A stretch of 64,000 bases of DNA from Myxococcota bacterium (GCA_023150805.1 JAKLKF010000006.1:43772-107771); one strand, 5' to 3'. Positions 17,627 to 27,500 are shown, counted from the stretch's first letter. Made by a program: numbers and translations. Notes: generated by a model not told the origin, from the letters alone.

Positions 17627-20600
17627 TCCCCAGCAGGGCCCGGGCCCGCGCCGCGCGGTCGGCCTGGCCGGAGATGGCCGCGGCCCGGATCACCTCCTGG
17701 CCCAGGCCCCGCAGCTCGACCAGGCCCAGGCCCGCGCGCAGCAGCAGGCCGGCCAGCTCGGGCAGGCCCAGGTCGAAGGCGGTCCAGTCCCCGCGCCGCG
17801 CCGCCAGCAGGAGCGCGGTGGCCTCCAGCCGGGCCCGCGTCAGGCGGCTGCGGGGGCGGTCGGCGCGCACGGCGTCCAGCAGGCGCGCGGCCTCGTCGAG
17901 CCGGCCCAGGGCCAGGGCCACGCGGGCCCGACCCAGGCGGGTGCTGCGCAGCCGGCGCGAGCCCAGGCGCTGGTAGATGGCCTGGGCGGACCGGTACCGC
18001 TGGTCGGCGAGCGCGAGGTCCCCGCGCGCCAGCGCGCAGTGGCCGCCCACCAGCAGCACATCCGCCTCGCCGCGCCGGTGGCGCAGGGCGCGACAGCGGT
18101 CGAGCGCGCTCTGCAGGAGGCCCTCGGCGTGGTCGAGGTCGCCGCGGTCGATGGCGACCCGGGCCAGGCTGGTGACCGCGACCGCCCAGTCCAGGATCCG
18201 CTCCAGCGCGCCGAAGGCCTCGGCGGCGGCGGCGAGGTGCTCCTCGGCGCCCTCCAGCTCGCCGCGCATGCGCAGCAGCTCGCCCTGCAGCCGGTCCAGC
18301 TCGGCCTGCTCGGCGCGGTTGGCTTGGCCCGCCAGCAGGGCGCGGGCCTCGGCGAGGTGGCGGGCGGCGTCGGCCGGCTGGCCGTCGACCAGGGCGACCC
18401 AGCCCAGCAGGGTCAGGGCGTGCCCGCGCGCCCGGCGGGTCTCGGGCTCGGTGGCGCCGTGGCTGGTGGCCTCGGCCTGGCGGGCAAAGGCCCGGGCCGC
18501 GTCGGGCTGCCCCAGGTCCAGCAGCGCCCGGGCGCGCAGCAGGTGCGCCTCGACCCGGGCGGCCGTGCCCTCGTGGTGGGCCAGGCGGGCGAGCGCGCGC
18601 TCGACCTCGTCCAGGACCAGCAGGCTGGCGGCCGGGTCCCCCTGCTCCTGGCGCGCCGAGGCGCCGGCCAGCAGCTCGGGAGCCGCGCGACCCGGCTGCT
18701 CGGCGGCGGCCAGGTGGCGTCCGCGCCGCTCGCGGATGGCCGGGCCGGCGTCGGGGTGGCGCTCGTCGAGCATCGCCACGCAGGCCCCGTGCACCTCGAC
18801 CAGCCGCCCGCGCTCCCGGGCCCCCTGGAGCAGCCGCTCGCGGACGACGTCGTGCACGAAGCGCCAGCCGCCGTTCGAGCGGGCGGCCAGGTGCTCGGCG
18901 ACCAGGGACGGCACCAGCCCCGCCGGCGGCGCGACCAGGGCCTGCTCGCAGGCGGCGGACCACTCCTCCTGGGCGACGGCCTCTCCCAGGGCCGCGGCGA
19001 TCTCCAGCGCGCGGCGGGCCTCGTCGTCCTCGTCGCGCAGCAGGTCGAGCAGCCGCTGGTCCCACAGCGCGACCAGGTCCGGTGGCACCGGCGGCTCCGC
19101 GCTCGCCGCGCGCAGGCCCGCGGGGCTCTCCACCAGCAGGTCGCGCGCCACCCAGTCCCGGACCAGGGTGACGGCGAAGAGCGGGTTGCCCGCGGTCCCC
19201 TCGGCCACGCGGCGGGCCAGGCACTCCTCGACGCCCAGCAGGTTGCGGACCAGCTCGATGCGGTGCGCCTCGGGCAGCGGTCCCACCGCCAGCTCCTCGA
19301 GCTGGCCGTCCTCGACCAGGCCGCGCAGCGCGCTGGCGGCGGCCGGCATGCTGGCCAGCGCCTCGTCCCGCGCCGTCAGGACCAGCAGCACCGGCACGCG
19401 GCGGCCGGGCTCCAGCAGGTCGGCGACGAAGGACAGGGAGGCCGGGCCCCAGGCGACGTCGTCCAGGTGCAGGACCACCGGCCGGTCTCGGGCCAGCAGC
19501 TCGACCAGGCGGCGCGTGGACGTCCGCAGGTCTCGCGGCTCCTCCTCGGGCAACAGGCGCAGCCCGGCGCCCTGGCTGGCCACGGCCACCAGCTCGCGCG
19601 CGAGCCAGTCGTCGTGCACCCCCTGCACCTGGAGCCAGGCCAGCACGCGGCTGCGCAGGGCGCGACGTCCCAGCCCGCCCACGCGCAGGTGCTCCGCCAC
19701 CATCCGCGCCAGGCCCGGCACCACCTCGCCCGGACCGTGGTCGGCGCGCAGCGGCAGCGCCGCCCCCAGCTCGGCCGCGCGCTCCGCCAGCCACCCGGCC
19801 AGCCGGGTCTTGCCGGTGCCGATGGGTCCGCGCAGCAGCATGCCCTTGGGCCGACCCCGGCGGCGCACGGTGGAGAGGGCCTCCCACAGCCGGTCGCGCT
19901 CGGCCTCGCGGTCCGCCAGGCGCACCACCCGCAAGCCGAACAGGCGCAGGCCGCCGCCGGGGATGTCGGCGGGCAGCTCGGCCGGACCCGTGGGGCGCCA
20001 GTCCTCGGGGGGCGGTGGCGCGGCCAGCCGCCGGCGTCGGGGAGCGGTTCCCCGGGTGGACCGGCGGTGCTCGACCGAGCCCTCGGCCGGGTCGAAGACG
20101 CCGTCGGTCCAGGTGGCCTCGGCCACGTCCGGGGAGGGGTGCACGCTGCCGATCGAGGTGGACGCGGGGCTTCCGTCGCGGGGGCGCCCCCGCGCCGACG
20201 CGCCGCTGCTGCCGGGCTGGGGCTCGGTGTCGCTGCTGGGCTCCTCCCGGGCGCTGCCCTGCTCGGGCGCCTCCCCCAGCTCCTGGAGCGCGCGGGCGGC
20301 GTCGGCCGCGCAGCGGAAGCGGTCTGCGGGGGCCTTGGCCAGCAGCCCCCGCAGCCAGGCGTCCAGGCCCTCGGGCACCGGGCAGCGCGCGCGCAGCGAG
20401 GGCACGGGGCGGTAGAGGTGGGCCTGCATGGCCTCGGTCGGAACCTGGCCCTTGAAGGGCGGTCGCCCGCGGAGCAGGGTGAAGGCCAGGCAGCCCACCG
20501 AGTAGAGGTCGGTCCACGGGCCGAGGTCCCGCCACTCCAGGGTGAAGCGCTCGGGCGCCATGTAGGCGGGCGTGCCCCAGGTCGGCCCGCCGCGGCCCCC

Positions 20601-21125
20601 CTCGTCGCCGGCGTGTGCGATGCCGAAGTCGGAGAGGACCGGCCGCGCCGCCCCTCCGGCCTGTGCCGGCCGCCCCCACAGCACGTTGCCCGGCTTGATG
20701 TCGCGGTGGATCACGCCCCGGGCGTGCGCGTGGGCCAGCGCCGACAGCAGGTCGAGCAGCACCTGCCGCACCACCGCCCAGTCCGCGGGCGGCGGGTCGC
20801 TGGTGAGGTTGCCGCCGTCGGCCAGCTCCATCACCAGGTAGGGGCTGCCCTCGGCCAGGCGGTCCTCGGAGCGACGCGCGACCTCGGCGCCGACCGTGCC
20901 GACGTCGTACAGGCGGATCACGTGCGGGTGGTCCAGGCTGGCGACCGCCTGCACCTCGGCCGCGAAGGCCCGCTGGAAGACCTCGCTGCGCAGGTTCTCG
21001 GCCGTCATGACCTTGATCGCCACCTCGGCGCCGCTGGCCTGGTGGCGACCCCGCCACACCTCGGCCATCCCGCCTCGGCCGAGGGGTTGCAGGACGGCGA
21101 AGGGGCCCAGCGAGAGCGCGGCCAT
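17622..21125 (-). CDS. Ser/Thr protein kinase fused to AAA/STAND-type ATPase and TPR array
   Basis: An 1167-residue cytoplasmic signalling protein. Residues 1-280 form a complete Hanks-type kinase: glycine loop GRGGMAEVW (16-24), K38, HRD (140-142), DFG (166-168) and YMAPERF. A low-complexity linker follows. The ATPase domain has Walker A GPIGTGKT (K439) and a Walker B-like VVLHLDDVAW. The last ~450 residues are helical TPR-like repeats. The layout resembles PknK-type and myxobacterial kinase-ATPase-TPR proteins that sense partners and phosphorylate regulators. I start at ATG 21125 because GAGG precedes it and the kinase begins directly; a frame start lies upstream at 21194. Confidence 0.92.
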   Translation of the reverse strand: MAALSLGPFAVLQPLGRGGMAEVWRGRHQASGAEVAIKVMTAENLRSEVFQRAFAAEVQAVASLDHPHVIRLYDVGTVGAEVARRSEDRLAEGSPYLVMELADGGNLTSDPPPADWAVVRQVLLDLLSALAHAHARGVIHRDIKPGNVLWGRPAQAGGAARPVLSDFGIAHAGDEGGRGGPTWGTPAYMAPERFTLEWRDLGPWTDLYSVGCLAFTLLRGRPPFKGQVPTEAMQAHLYRPVPSLRARCPVPEGLDAWLRGLLAKAPADRFRCAADAARALQELGEAPEQGSAREEPSSDTEPQPGSSGASARGRPRDGSPASTSIGSVHPSPDVAEATWTDGVFDPAEGSVEHRRSTRGTAPRRRRLAAPPPPEDWRPTGPAELPADIPGGGLRLFGLRVVRLADREAERDRLWEALSTVRRRGRPKGMLLRGPIGTGKTRLAGWLAERAAELGAALPLRADHGPGEVVPGLARMVAEHLRVGGLGRRALRSRVLAWLQVQGVHDDWLARELVAVASQGAGLRLLPEEEPRDLRTSTRRLVELLARDRPVVLHLDDVAWGPASLSFVADLLEPGRRVPVLLVLTARDEALASMPAAASALRGLVEDGQLEELAVGPLPEAHRIELVRNLLGVEECLARRVAEGTAGNPLFAVTLVRDWVARDLLVESPAGLRAASAEPPVPPDLVALWDQRLLDLLRDEDDEARRALEIAAALGEAVAQEEWSAACEQALVAPPAGLVPSLVAEHLAARSNGGWRFVHDVVRERLLQGARERGRLVEVHGACVAMLDERHPDAGPAIRERRGRHLAAAEQPGRAAPELLAGASARQEQGDPAASLLVLDEVERALARLAHHEGTAARVEAHLLRARALLDLGQPDAARAFARQAEATSHGATEPETRRARGHALTLLGWVALVDGQPADAARHLAEARALLAGQANRAEQAELDRLQGELLRMRGELEGAEEHLAAAAEAFGALERILDWAVAVTSLARVAIDRGDLDHAEGLLQSALDRCRALRHRRGEADVLLVGGHCALARGDLALADQRYRSAQAIYQRLGSRRLRSTRLGRARVALALGRLDEAARLLDAVRADRPRSRLTRARLEATALLLAARRGDWTAFDLGLPELAGLLLRAGLGLVELRGLGQEVIRAAAISGQADRAARARALLGS

Positions 21126-21312
21126 GCCGCCTCGGTGAAGAGAGGAGCGCGAGAACCTGCCGCCTGCCCGCCAGGCTGCAGGGGCGTGCTGCAAGCTACC
21201 CGATCCGCGGCCGGGTGAGGGTCACGAGGCGTTGCGCGCGCGCAGGGGGCCGGGCGCCCGGGGATGGTCGAGATAGGCGCGCGGGTCCCCCCCCCATCGC
21301 CCCAGAGGTCCC

Positions 21313-21798
21313 ATGCGCACCCTGCCGCCCCTCCGCGTCCTCCTGCCGCTGGCCACGCTGGCGCTCTGCATGCTGGCGCCCTCCTCCGCCCGGGCCGAGA
21401 CGATCTACATGCAGGTGGCGGGCCTGACCGGCGAGGTGACCGCCACCGCCTTCCCCGGCGCGGTCGAGGTGGAGAGCTTCACGCTGGCGACGGGTGGGCA
21501 GCCCCTGAAGGTGGTGCACCCCATCGACCGGGCCACCCCCGGCCTGTTGACCGCGGCGGCGGCGGGCAAGGTGCTGGAGTCGGTGACCGTGACGGTGCTG
21601 ACCGACGCCGGGCAGACCTACCTGGTGCTGCGCCTGAAGGAGGTGGTCGTGGGGAAGATGACCCTGAGCCAGGGTGACCAGCCGACGGTGGTCGAGACCG
21701 AGCTGCGCGCCGCGCGGGTGGAGGTGGAGTACTCGACCGCCGACGCGCGGGGCGGCAAGACCACGACCGAGCGGGCCACCCTCTCGGCCGGCAAGTGA
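21313..21798 (+). CDS. Exported Hcp-family (type VI tube-like) protein
   Basis: A 161-residue protein. After a Sec signal peptide (cleavage after ARA near residue 28), the mature part follows the Hcp pattern. It begins IYMQVAGLTGEVT, continues with VEVESFTLATG, then KVVHPIDRATPGLLTAAAAGK, and a strand pair YLVLRLKEVVVGKMTLS. Hcp normally forms the cytoplasmic hexameric inner tube of the type VI system and has no signal peptide. No other type VI gene is in the window. Related periplasmic Hcp-like proteins exist in other bacteria, but their roles are unclear. The next gene also encodes an exported protein. Confidence 0.75.
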   Translation: MRTLPPLRVLLPLATLALCMLAPSSARAETIYMQVAGLTGEVTATAFPGAVEVESFTLATGGQPLKVVHPIDRATPGLLTAAAAGKVLESVTVTVLTDAGQTYLVLRLKEVVVGKMTLSQGDQPTVVETELRAARVEVEYSTADARGGKTTTERATLSAGK

Positions 21799-21830
21799 GG
21801 CCTCCCGGCGCTCCTGCCCCGGCAGCCCGC

Positions 21831-22730
21831 ATGGCCCGCGCCCCCCTCTCGCTGGTCTTCGTCGGCCTGCTGTGCCTCTCGCCGGCCCGCGCCGCGCCCA
21901 CCGAGCTGCTGCCCGGCGTGGTCCACCCCGCCGGCGCCGAGCTGACCGTCGGGGAGCTGGGGCTGGCCTTCACCATCCCCGCGGGCTGCCAGGGCGCGCT
22001 GTCGGCCGAGCTGGGCGGCCTGGTGCTGGCCTGCGGGGACCGGCGGGGGCTGGCCCTGGCGGCCGGGCAGGTGGGGCTCGGCGCCGACGGCCTGCGGGCG
22101 GCCCTGTCCTCGGCGCTGCCGCTGGATCCCTCGCTCACCCTGGTGCCCGCTGGCGCCCCGGTCGCCGACGGGACCCGCCTGCGGGTGGACTACACCCTGC
22201 CGCAGGCGCCCGACCACGGCGGCGTGGGCCTGGCCGTCGCGGGGGACAACGGGGCGGGGGTGCTCCTGGTGGCCGCCGGGCCCAACGCCGAGCTGCCCGC
22301 CTGGCGCGACAGCCTGGAGGCGCTGGCCGGCTCGCTGCGCTTCTCCGCCCCCGCTGCGGCGGCGGCGTCGACCGCGCCGCCCGCGGAGGGGACGCCCCAG
22401 GGCGCCCTGGCCGACACGCTGCGCGGCAAGCGGCTGCGCTACCTGCACAGCAACACCGGCTTCACCGACGAGTGGAGCATCGACCTGTGCAGCGACGGCC
22501 GCTTCCAGTACCGGCGGTCCAGCAGCGCCTTCTCCAGCGGCTTCTCCGGGGACTTCAGCGCCGCGACCGCGGACGTCCAGGCCGGCGCCTGGTCGGTGCA
22601 GGGCCAGGTGCTCACCCTGCGCTACGAGCAGGGCACGGTCGAGCAGGCGCCGCTGGTGCAGCAGGGCGGCGCCTGGGTCCACGGCCAGACGCGGTACTTC
22701 CTGGTGGACGAGAACGACACCTGCCGGTGA
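21831..22730 (+). CDS. Exported protein of unknown function
   Basis: A 299-residue protein. The ATG at 21831 gives a clean signal peptide ending SPARA; an in-frame GTG at 21795 would add 12 residues and is less likely. The mature protein has two parts: an N-terminal beta-rich domain (about 20-175) and, after an Ala/Pro linker, a C-terminal beta domain with the line WSIDLCSDGRFQYRR and QGQVLTLRYEQG, reminiscent of lipocalin-like folds. Two cysteines in the C-terminal domain may form a disulfide. It follows the Hcp-like gene by 32 bp and probably shares its transcript. Confidence 0.7.
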   Translation: MARAPLSLVFVGLLCLSPARAAPTELLPGVVHPAGAELTVGELGLAFTIPAGCQGALSAELGGLVLACGDRRGLALAAGQVGLGADGLRAALSSALPLDPSLTLVPAGAPVADGTRLRVDYTLPQAPDHGGVGLAVAGDNGAGVLLVAAGPNAELPAWRDSLEALAGSLRFSAPAAAAASTAPPAEGTPQGALADTLRGKRLRYLHSNTGFTDEWSIDLCSDGRFQYRRSSSAFSSGFSGDFSAATADVQAGAWSVQGQVLTLRYEQGTVEQAPLVQQGGAWVHGQTRYFLVDENDTCR

Positions 22731-22737
22731 GGGGGGC

Positions 22738-22766
22738 TTGACGGGAGAGGGAGGGGGTGCTAGTAA
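22738..22766 (+). promoter_or_regulatory. Predicted sigma-70 promoter of the tetR gene
   Basis: TTGACG (22738-22743) and TAGTAA (22761-22766) are separated by exactly 17 bp, close to the sigma-70 consensus and unusual in this GC-rich DNA. The tetR start codon lies 44 nt downstream of the -10. The inverted-repeat operator begins on the last base of the -10 box. Confidence 0.7.
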
Positions 22767-22783
22767 AAGCGAGTGAACGCTTT
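22766..22783. promoter_or_regulatory. Predicted TetR operator 1 (AAAGC-N8-GCTTT)
   Basis: AAAGCGAGTGAACGCTTT is an inverted repeat (AAAGCG/CGCTTT arms). It covers the end of the -10 box and the expected transcription start of the tetR promoter, so binding should block transcription of tetR itself. A second site with the same arms and the same 8-bp spacing lies at 23461-23478. Confidence 0.65.
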
Positions 22784-22809
22784 CATGTTGCTCTACCCCA
22801 GGAGCCGCC

Positions 22810-23403
22810 ATGGCCCGCCAGTACGAAGACAGCGAGACCCGGCGCCAGCAGGTGGCCCAGGCGGCGCTGCAGGTCATCGCGACGGAGGGCGCCGGCCGCT
22901 TTACCACCCGCGCGGTGGCCGAGCGGGTCGGCATCGGGGAGGGCACGCTCTTCCGCCACTTCGGCAGCAAGGAGGAGATCGTCCTCGCCGCGATGGCCAT
23001 CCTCGAACAGGAGCTGACCGCCAGCCTGGTGGAGACCGGCGACGCGCTGGCCGACGTCGAAGCCTTCTTCCGGCATCGGGCCGCGATGGTGGGGCAGCAG
23101 GCCTCGGTCGGGCGCCTGATCTTCTCCGATGAGCTGGTCCACCTGGCCGGAGATGCCGGGCGCGCTCGCATCGACGGCTGGCGGCGGCGCAACGTCGCCT
23201 GGCTGATCCATCGCCTCGCCGCGCTCCAGGCCAAGGGTGACCTCCGCGCGGACGTGGACGCCCAGCTGCTCGCCACCGTGGTGCAGGGGCTGCTGCTCAC
23301 CTTTGCGATGCAGGCGTCGCTGGGGCGGGCGGGCAGCCCGGCCGAGGTCCAGGCGCGGATCGAGCTGGCCTGGTCCTCGCTCCTCCTCCTCCTGCGGCAC
23401 TGA
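22810..23403 (+). CDS. TetR/AcrR-family transcriptional repressor
   Basis: A 197-residue TetR-type regulator of normal size. The N-terminal helix-turn-helix includes RFTTRAVAERVGIGEGTLFRHF (about residues 30-52), with the typical SKEEI that follows. The C-terminal ligand domain is variable, as usual. It sits directly before the membrane-fusion, RND/outer-membrane and cytochrome genes, so it most likely represses this efflux operon and itself. The matching inverted repeats at its promoter and at the start of the fusion-protein gene support this. The inducer is unknown. Confidence 0.93.
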   Translation: MARQYEDSETRRQQVAQAALQVIATEGAGRFTTRAVAERVGIGEGTLFRHFGSKEEIVLAAMAILEQELTASLVETGDALADVEAFFRHRAAMVGQQASVGRLIFSDELVHLAGDAGRARIDGWRRRNVAWLIHRLAALQAKGDLRADVDAQLLATVVQGLLLTFAMQASLGRAGSPAEVQARIELAWSSLLLLLRH

Positions 23404-23424
23404 CCCCCCCTCCCCCAACCCGGT

Positions 23425-23448
23425 GGCGCGCTCCTCGCGCCTTCTTCT
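23425..23448 (+). terminator. Short hairpin with T-rich tail between tetR and the efflux genes
   Basis: GGCGCG (23425-23430) and CGCGCC (23436-23441) form a 6-bp stem with loop CTCCT, followed by TTCTTCT. It could end part of the tetR transcript and lower expression of the downstream pump genes. It is short, so this is tentative. Confidence 0.4.
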
Positions 23449-23457
23449 GGAGTCGAG

Positions 23458-24501
23458 ATGAAAGCGAATATTTGCTTTTTGTCTCTCGCCCTCGCCCTGA
23501 CCCTCACCGCCTGCCAGGGGGAGTCGCCCCAGGAGCTCACGCGGCCCCAGGCGGTCCGCGCCATCGCCGTGCGTTCGGGCCCCGTCGTCCAGGGGCGCAC
23601 CAGCCTGGCGGAGCTGCTGCCGTCGCGCTCGGTGCGGGTGCTGGCCCAGGTGCCGGGCACTGTGGCCGCGCTGGATCAGGAGGTGGGGCAGGGTGGCGTC
23701 CAGGGGGTACCACTGGTTCGCATCGCTGCGCCAGATGTGAGTGCGCGCATTAGCCGTGCCGCCGCCGAGCGCGCCCGGGTCGAGGCGGAGCGGGGCTTCG
23801 CCTGCGCGCAGCGCGAGGTCGATCGCACCCTGGCCGGGGCCGGGGACCTTTCCCAGACCCGGCTGGACGCCAGCGAGAAGGGCTGCGCCGCCGCCGAGCA
23901 GGCCCTGCAGGCCGCCCAGGCTGCCGAGCGGGAGGCCGGCGTCGCGGGGACGCGGGCGGTCGAGCGAGCGCCCTTCGACGGGGAGGTCCTGGACCACCTG
24001 GTGGACCCGGGCCAGACCGTCATGCCGGGCACGCCGCTGTTGGTCTGGGGCAGCGCCGAGCGGCGGCTGCGGCTGCGCCTGCCCCAGGCCGAGGTGGCGC
24101 AGCTCGCGGTCGGCACGCGTGCCGCATCGGAGCTGGGCGGGGGCCGCGTCGTGGAGGTGGGCGCCCAGGCCGTGGGGCCTGCCCGCCTGGTCGAGGTGTG
24201 GGTGGCCCTGGACGCGGCGCCGGTGGGCGCGCCGGTGGGCAGCACCTGGGAGGTGACCCTGGTGGAACAGGAGCGGGCCGACGCCTCGGCGGTGCCGGAG
24301 GGGGCCTTGGGGCGGGACGAGGGCGGCGACTACGTGCTGCTGGTGGAGGCCGACCGCTTGCGCCGCCAGGCGGTCGAGCCCGGGCCGCGGGCCGAGGGCT
24401 GGGTCGCCGTGGAGCCGGCGCTGCCCGCGGGCGCCCTGGTGGTCGACGGGGCGCTGGCCGCCCTCGACCTGGACCGCCCGGTCCTGGCGGTGACGCCATG
24501 A
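23458..24501 (+). CDS. RND efflux membrane-fusion (periplasmic adaptor) lipoprotein
   Basis: A 347-residue HlyD/AcrA-type adaptor. The N-terminus is a lipoprotein signal with lipobox LTAC (C19), so it is anchored to a membrane by lipid. The beta-barrel and lipoyl halves flank a short Ala/Glu-rich coiled-coil hairpin (about 95-165). PFDGEVLDHLVDPGQTVMPGTPL is the second lipoyl half. It should link the inner-membrane pump to the outer-membrane channel. The ATG has GGAG 5 nt upstream. Codons 2-7 are strikingly A/T-rich because they carry the second AAAGC-N8-GCTTT repeat. It overlaps the RND gene by ATGA. Confidence 0.92.
   Translation: MKANICFLSLALALTLTACQGESPQELTRPQAVRAIAVRSGPVVQGRTSLAELLPSRSVRVLAQVPGTVAALDQEVGQGGVQGVPLVRIAAPDVSARISRAAAERARVEAERGFACAQREVDRTLAGAGDLSQTRLDASEKGCAAAEQALQAAQAAEREAGVAGTRAVERAPFDGEVLDHLVDPGQTVMPGTPLLVWGSAERRLRLRLPQAEVAQLAVGTRAASELGGGRVVEVGAQAVGPARLVEVWVALDAAPVGAPVGSTWEVTLVEQERADASAVPEGALGRDEGGDYVLLVEADRLRRQAVEPGPRAEGWVAVEPALPAGALVVDGALAALDLDRPVLAVTP
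23461..23478. promoter_or_regulatory. Predicted TetR operator 2 (AAAGC-N8-GCTTT), over the start of the adaptor gene
   Basis: AAAGCGAATATTTGCTTT has the same outer arms and spacing as operator 1, about 695 bp away centre to centre. It begins right after the start codon of the membrane-fusion gene, so bound TetR could block elongation or form a loop with operator 1. Confidence 0.6.
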
Positions 24502-27500
24502 GCCTGACCTCTCTCGTCCTCCGCAACCGCCACGCGGTGTGGGCCCTGGTCGTCGGCGTGGTGATCGTCGGCCTGGTCGCCTACCAGCGCATCCCCGTGC
24601 GCCTGTTCCCCGAGACGGCGCCGCCGATGGTCAACGTGGTCACGACCTGGCCGGGCGCGACGGCGGCCGACGTGGACCTGGACCTGACCGAAGTGCTGGC
24701 CACCGAGCTGGCCTCGCTGGAGGGGGTGGCCAGCACGCGCGCCACCTCGCAGGACAACCTCTCGCGCATCACCGTCGAGTTCCAGTACGACACCGACGTG
24801 CGGCTGGCGGCCGTGGACGTGCAGAACGCCGTGGCCCGCATCGGCGCCGATCTGCCGGCGGACGCCGAGACCCCCCGGGTGCTGTCCTTCAGCACTGCCG
24901 ACCGCCCGGTCTACACGGTCGGCGTGGTCGCCGCCGACCTGCGCCAGGCTCGCCAGTGGGCCGAGGACGTGGTCGCGCCGCGCCTGCAGGCCGTCGATGG
25001 CGTTGCGGCCGTCGACGTCTTCGGCGGCCAGGTGCCGACCGTGCTCGTCGACGTGGACCCGGCGCGCGCCGAGGCCCATCGCCTGCCGTTGGCCCGGATC
25101 GCCGCCGCCGTGGAGACCACCAACCTGTCCTCGCCCGCCGGCCGGCTGCGCGGCCCCCAGGGCGAGACCATGCTGCGCGTGGACCAGCGGCGCGACCGCG
25201 TCGAGGCGCTGGAGGGCATCGTGCTGCCCACGGCCGACGGTGGCCAGGTGCGGCTGGGCGAGCTGGCCACCATCACGCGCGGGGCGCCTCCCGACGACGC
25301 GTGGTTTGCCATCGACGGGCAGCGCGCCATCGCCGTCCAGGTCTACCGGGCCGAGGACGCCAACACGGTGGCGGTCGTGCGGCAGTCCGAGCAGGTGGTG
25401 CAGGCACTGGAGGCGGAGCTCCCCGGCGTGACCTTGTTGCCGGGTGAGGAGAGTGCCAGCTTCACCGAGCTGTCCGTCGACAACCTGCTGTCGAATGTGT
25501 GGGAGGCGCTCGCCCTGGCGGCCGCGATCCTCTTCCTGTTCCTGGGCCGGGCGCGCGCCGCCGCCGTGACCGCGTTCACCATGCCGCTGTCCTTCGGCCT
25601 GACCTTCGGGGCGATGTGGGGCCTGGGCATCGAGTTCAACATGGTGACGCTGTCGGCGGTGATCCTGGCCGTCGGCATGGTCGTGGACGCCTCGGTCGTC
25701 GTGCTCGAGAACATCGTGCGCCTGCACGACGAGGGGCGCAGCGACGATGAGGCCGCCCGCGAGGGCACCGACGAGGTGCTGATGCCGGTGCTGGCGGGCA
25801 CCGCGACGACCCTCATCGTCTTGATCCCCTTGCTGGGCTTGCCGGGCTTCGTCGGCAAGACCTTCGGGCCGCTCGCCGCCACCCTGCTGCTGGCCTTCGG
25901 CTCGTCGGTGATCGTGGCGCTGGTCCTGGTGCCGATCCTCAGCCTTCACATCCACGGGGGCGGGCGGATCGAGGCCCTTGCCGCGCGGGTGGCGCGCCCC
26001 TACCAGGCGCTGATGGACCGGGTGCAGGGGGGCTACGGCGCCCTGCTCGACCTGGGCCTGCGCCGCCGCGGCCTGGTGCTGGTCCTGGCCGTGTTGAGCT
26101 TCGGCCTGGGCCTGGCGGGCCTGCGGGCCGCGGGCATGAACCTGCTGCCCCGGATGGATGGCGGCGCTTTCACGGTGGGAATCGAGACGCAGTCCGGCTC
26201 GTCCCTGGACCAGACGGTGGAGGTCGTGCGCCAGGTGCAGGCGGTGCTGGATCAGCAGCCCGAGGTCATCCTGGTGCAGGCGCAGGCGGGCTTCGAGCCC
26301 GGCATGACCTTTGCGGGCGGAAGCGGAGTCATGGGTCCGACCCAGGCCCTCCTCAGCGTGACCTTGAGCCCGCGGACCGAGCGCGAGCGGGACCTGTGGG
26401 CCATCCAGGACGCGGTGCGCGCGGGCGTCGACCGTATCCCCGGTGTCGCCAACGTCGTGGTCAAGGCAGTGGGCAACACGGCGAAGCCCGACACCGCGGC
26501 GCCGGTGGTCGCGCGGCTCAGCGGGCCGGACCCGCTGGTGCTCGACCACCTGGGCGACCAGGTCCAGGCGACCCTGGCGACGGTGGACGGCGTGGTGCAG
26601 CCCAGCCGTGCCTGGCGGCGGGACCTGTCGCGGGTGCAGCTCCAGGTCGACGAGCGGCGGGCCGCCGCGCTGGGCCAGACCCCGCAGTCGGTGGCCCGGC
26701 AGCTCGCCCTGGGCAGCGAGGGGCTGGAGGTCGGCACCTTCCGCCCGACCCTGGGCGAGGGAGAGCCGGTGCTGGTCCGCTACCAGGTGGAGCCGGGCAT
26801 CGACGCACGGATGGCCTGGCCGCTCTTGCTGGCGGACGGCGAGGTGGCGCCCATGCGCGCCGTGATGCAGGCCGAGCGGCGCGTGGAGCAGGGGCTGTTC
26901 AGCAGCCAGGACCTGTCACCCACGCTGGAGGTGCTGGCCGAGGTGGGTGAGCGCCCCCTGAGCTTCGTGACCGCCGACGCCGAGGCCGCCCTGGCCGGGC
27001 TGTCGATCCCCGAGGGCTACCGCCTGGAGATGCAGGGGGAGAACTCGGACCTGGTCGAGTCCCGCGACGCGATCCTCGGTGCGTTGGCCATCAGCGTGGT
27101 GGCTGTCTACCTGCTGCTGGTCGCCCAGTTTCGGTCCTGGATCCACCCGGTCACCGTCATGATGGCCATCCCCTTGAGCCTGGTCGGCGTGTCGGCCGCC
27201 CTCGCGATCACCGGCAAGCCGGTGTCGATGCCGGTGATGGTGGGCCTGGTGCTGCTGGTTGGCACGGTGGTGAACAACTCCATCCTGCTGGTGGACTTGA
27301 CCCGCAGCCTGCGGGAGCAGGGCCACGAGCGCCAGCAGGCGTTGCGGCAGGCCGTCGACCAGCGCTTCCGCCCCATCATGATGACCTCGCTCTCCACCGT
27401 GGTGGGGATGCTGCCGCTGGCGCTGGAGCTGGCGCTGGGCGCCGAGCGCTTCTCGCCCCTGGCCATCGCGGTCATCGGTGGTCTGTCGGCCTCTACGATG

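Noticed and set aside
17622-21125. LuxR/MalT-type regulator
   Set aside because: ATPase and TPR parts would fit, but there is no C-terminal helix-turn-helix, and the N-terminus is a complete Ser/Thr kinase.
21313-22730. Part of a type VI secretion cluster
   Set aside because: The Hcp-like protein has a Sec signal peptide, and no TssB, TssC, TssK, ClpV, VgrG or other component is nearby.
24330-26549. A 739-codon leftward ORF opposite the RND gene
   Set aside because: His/Gln/Gly-rich mirror frame without domains; the + strand has a textbook RND transporter.
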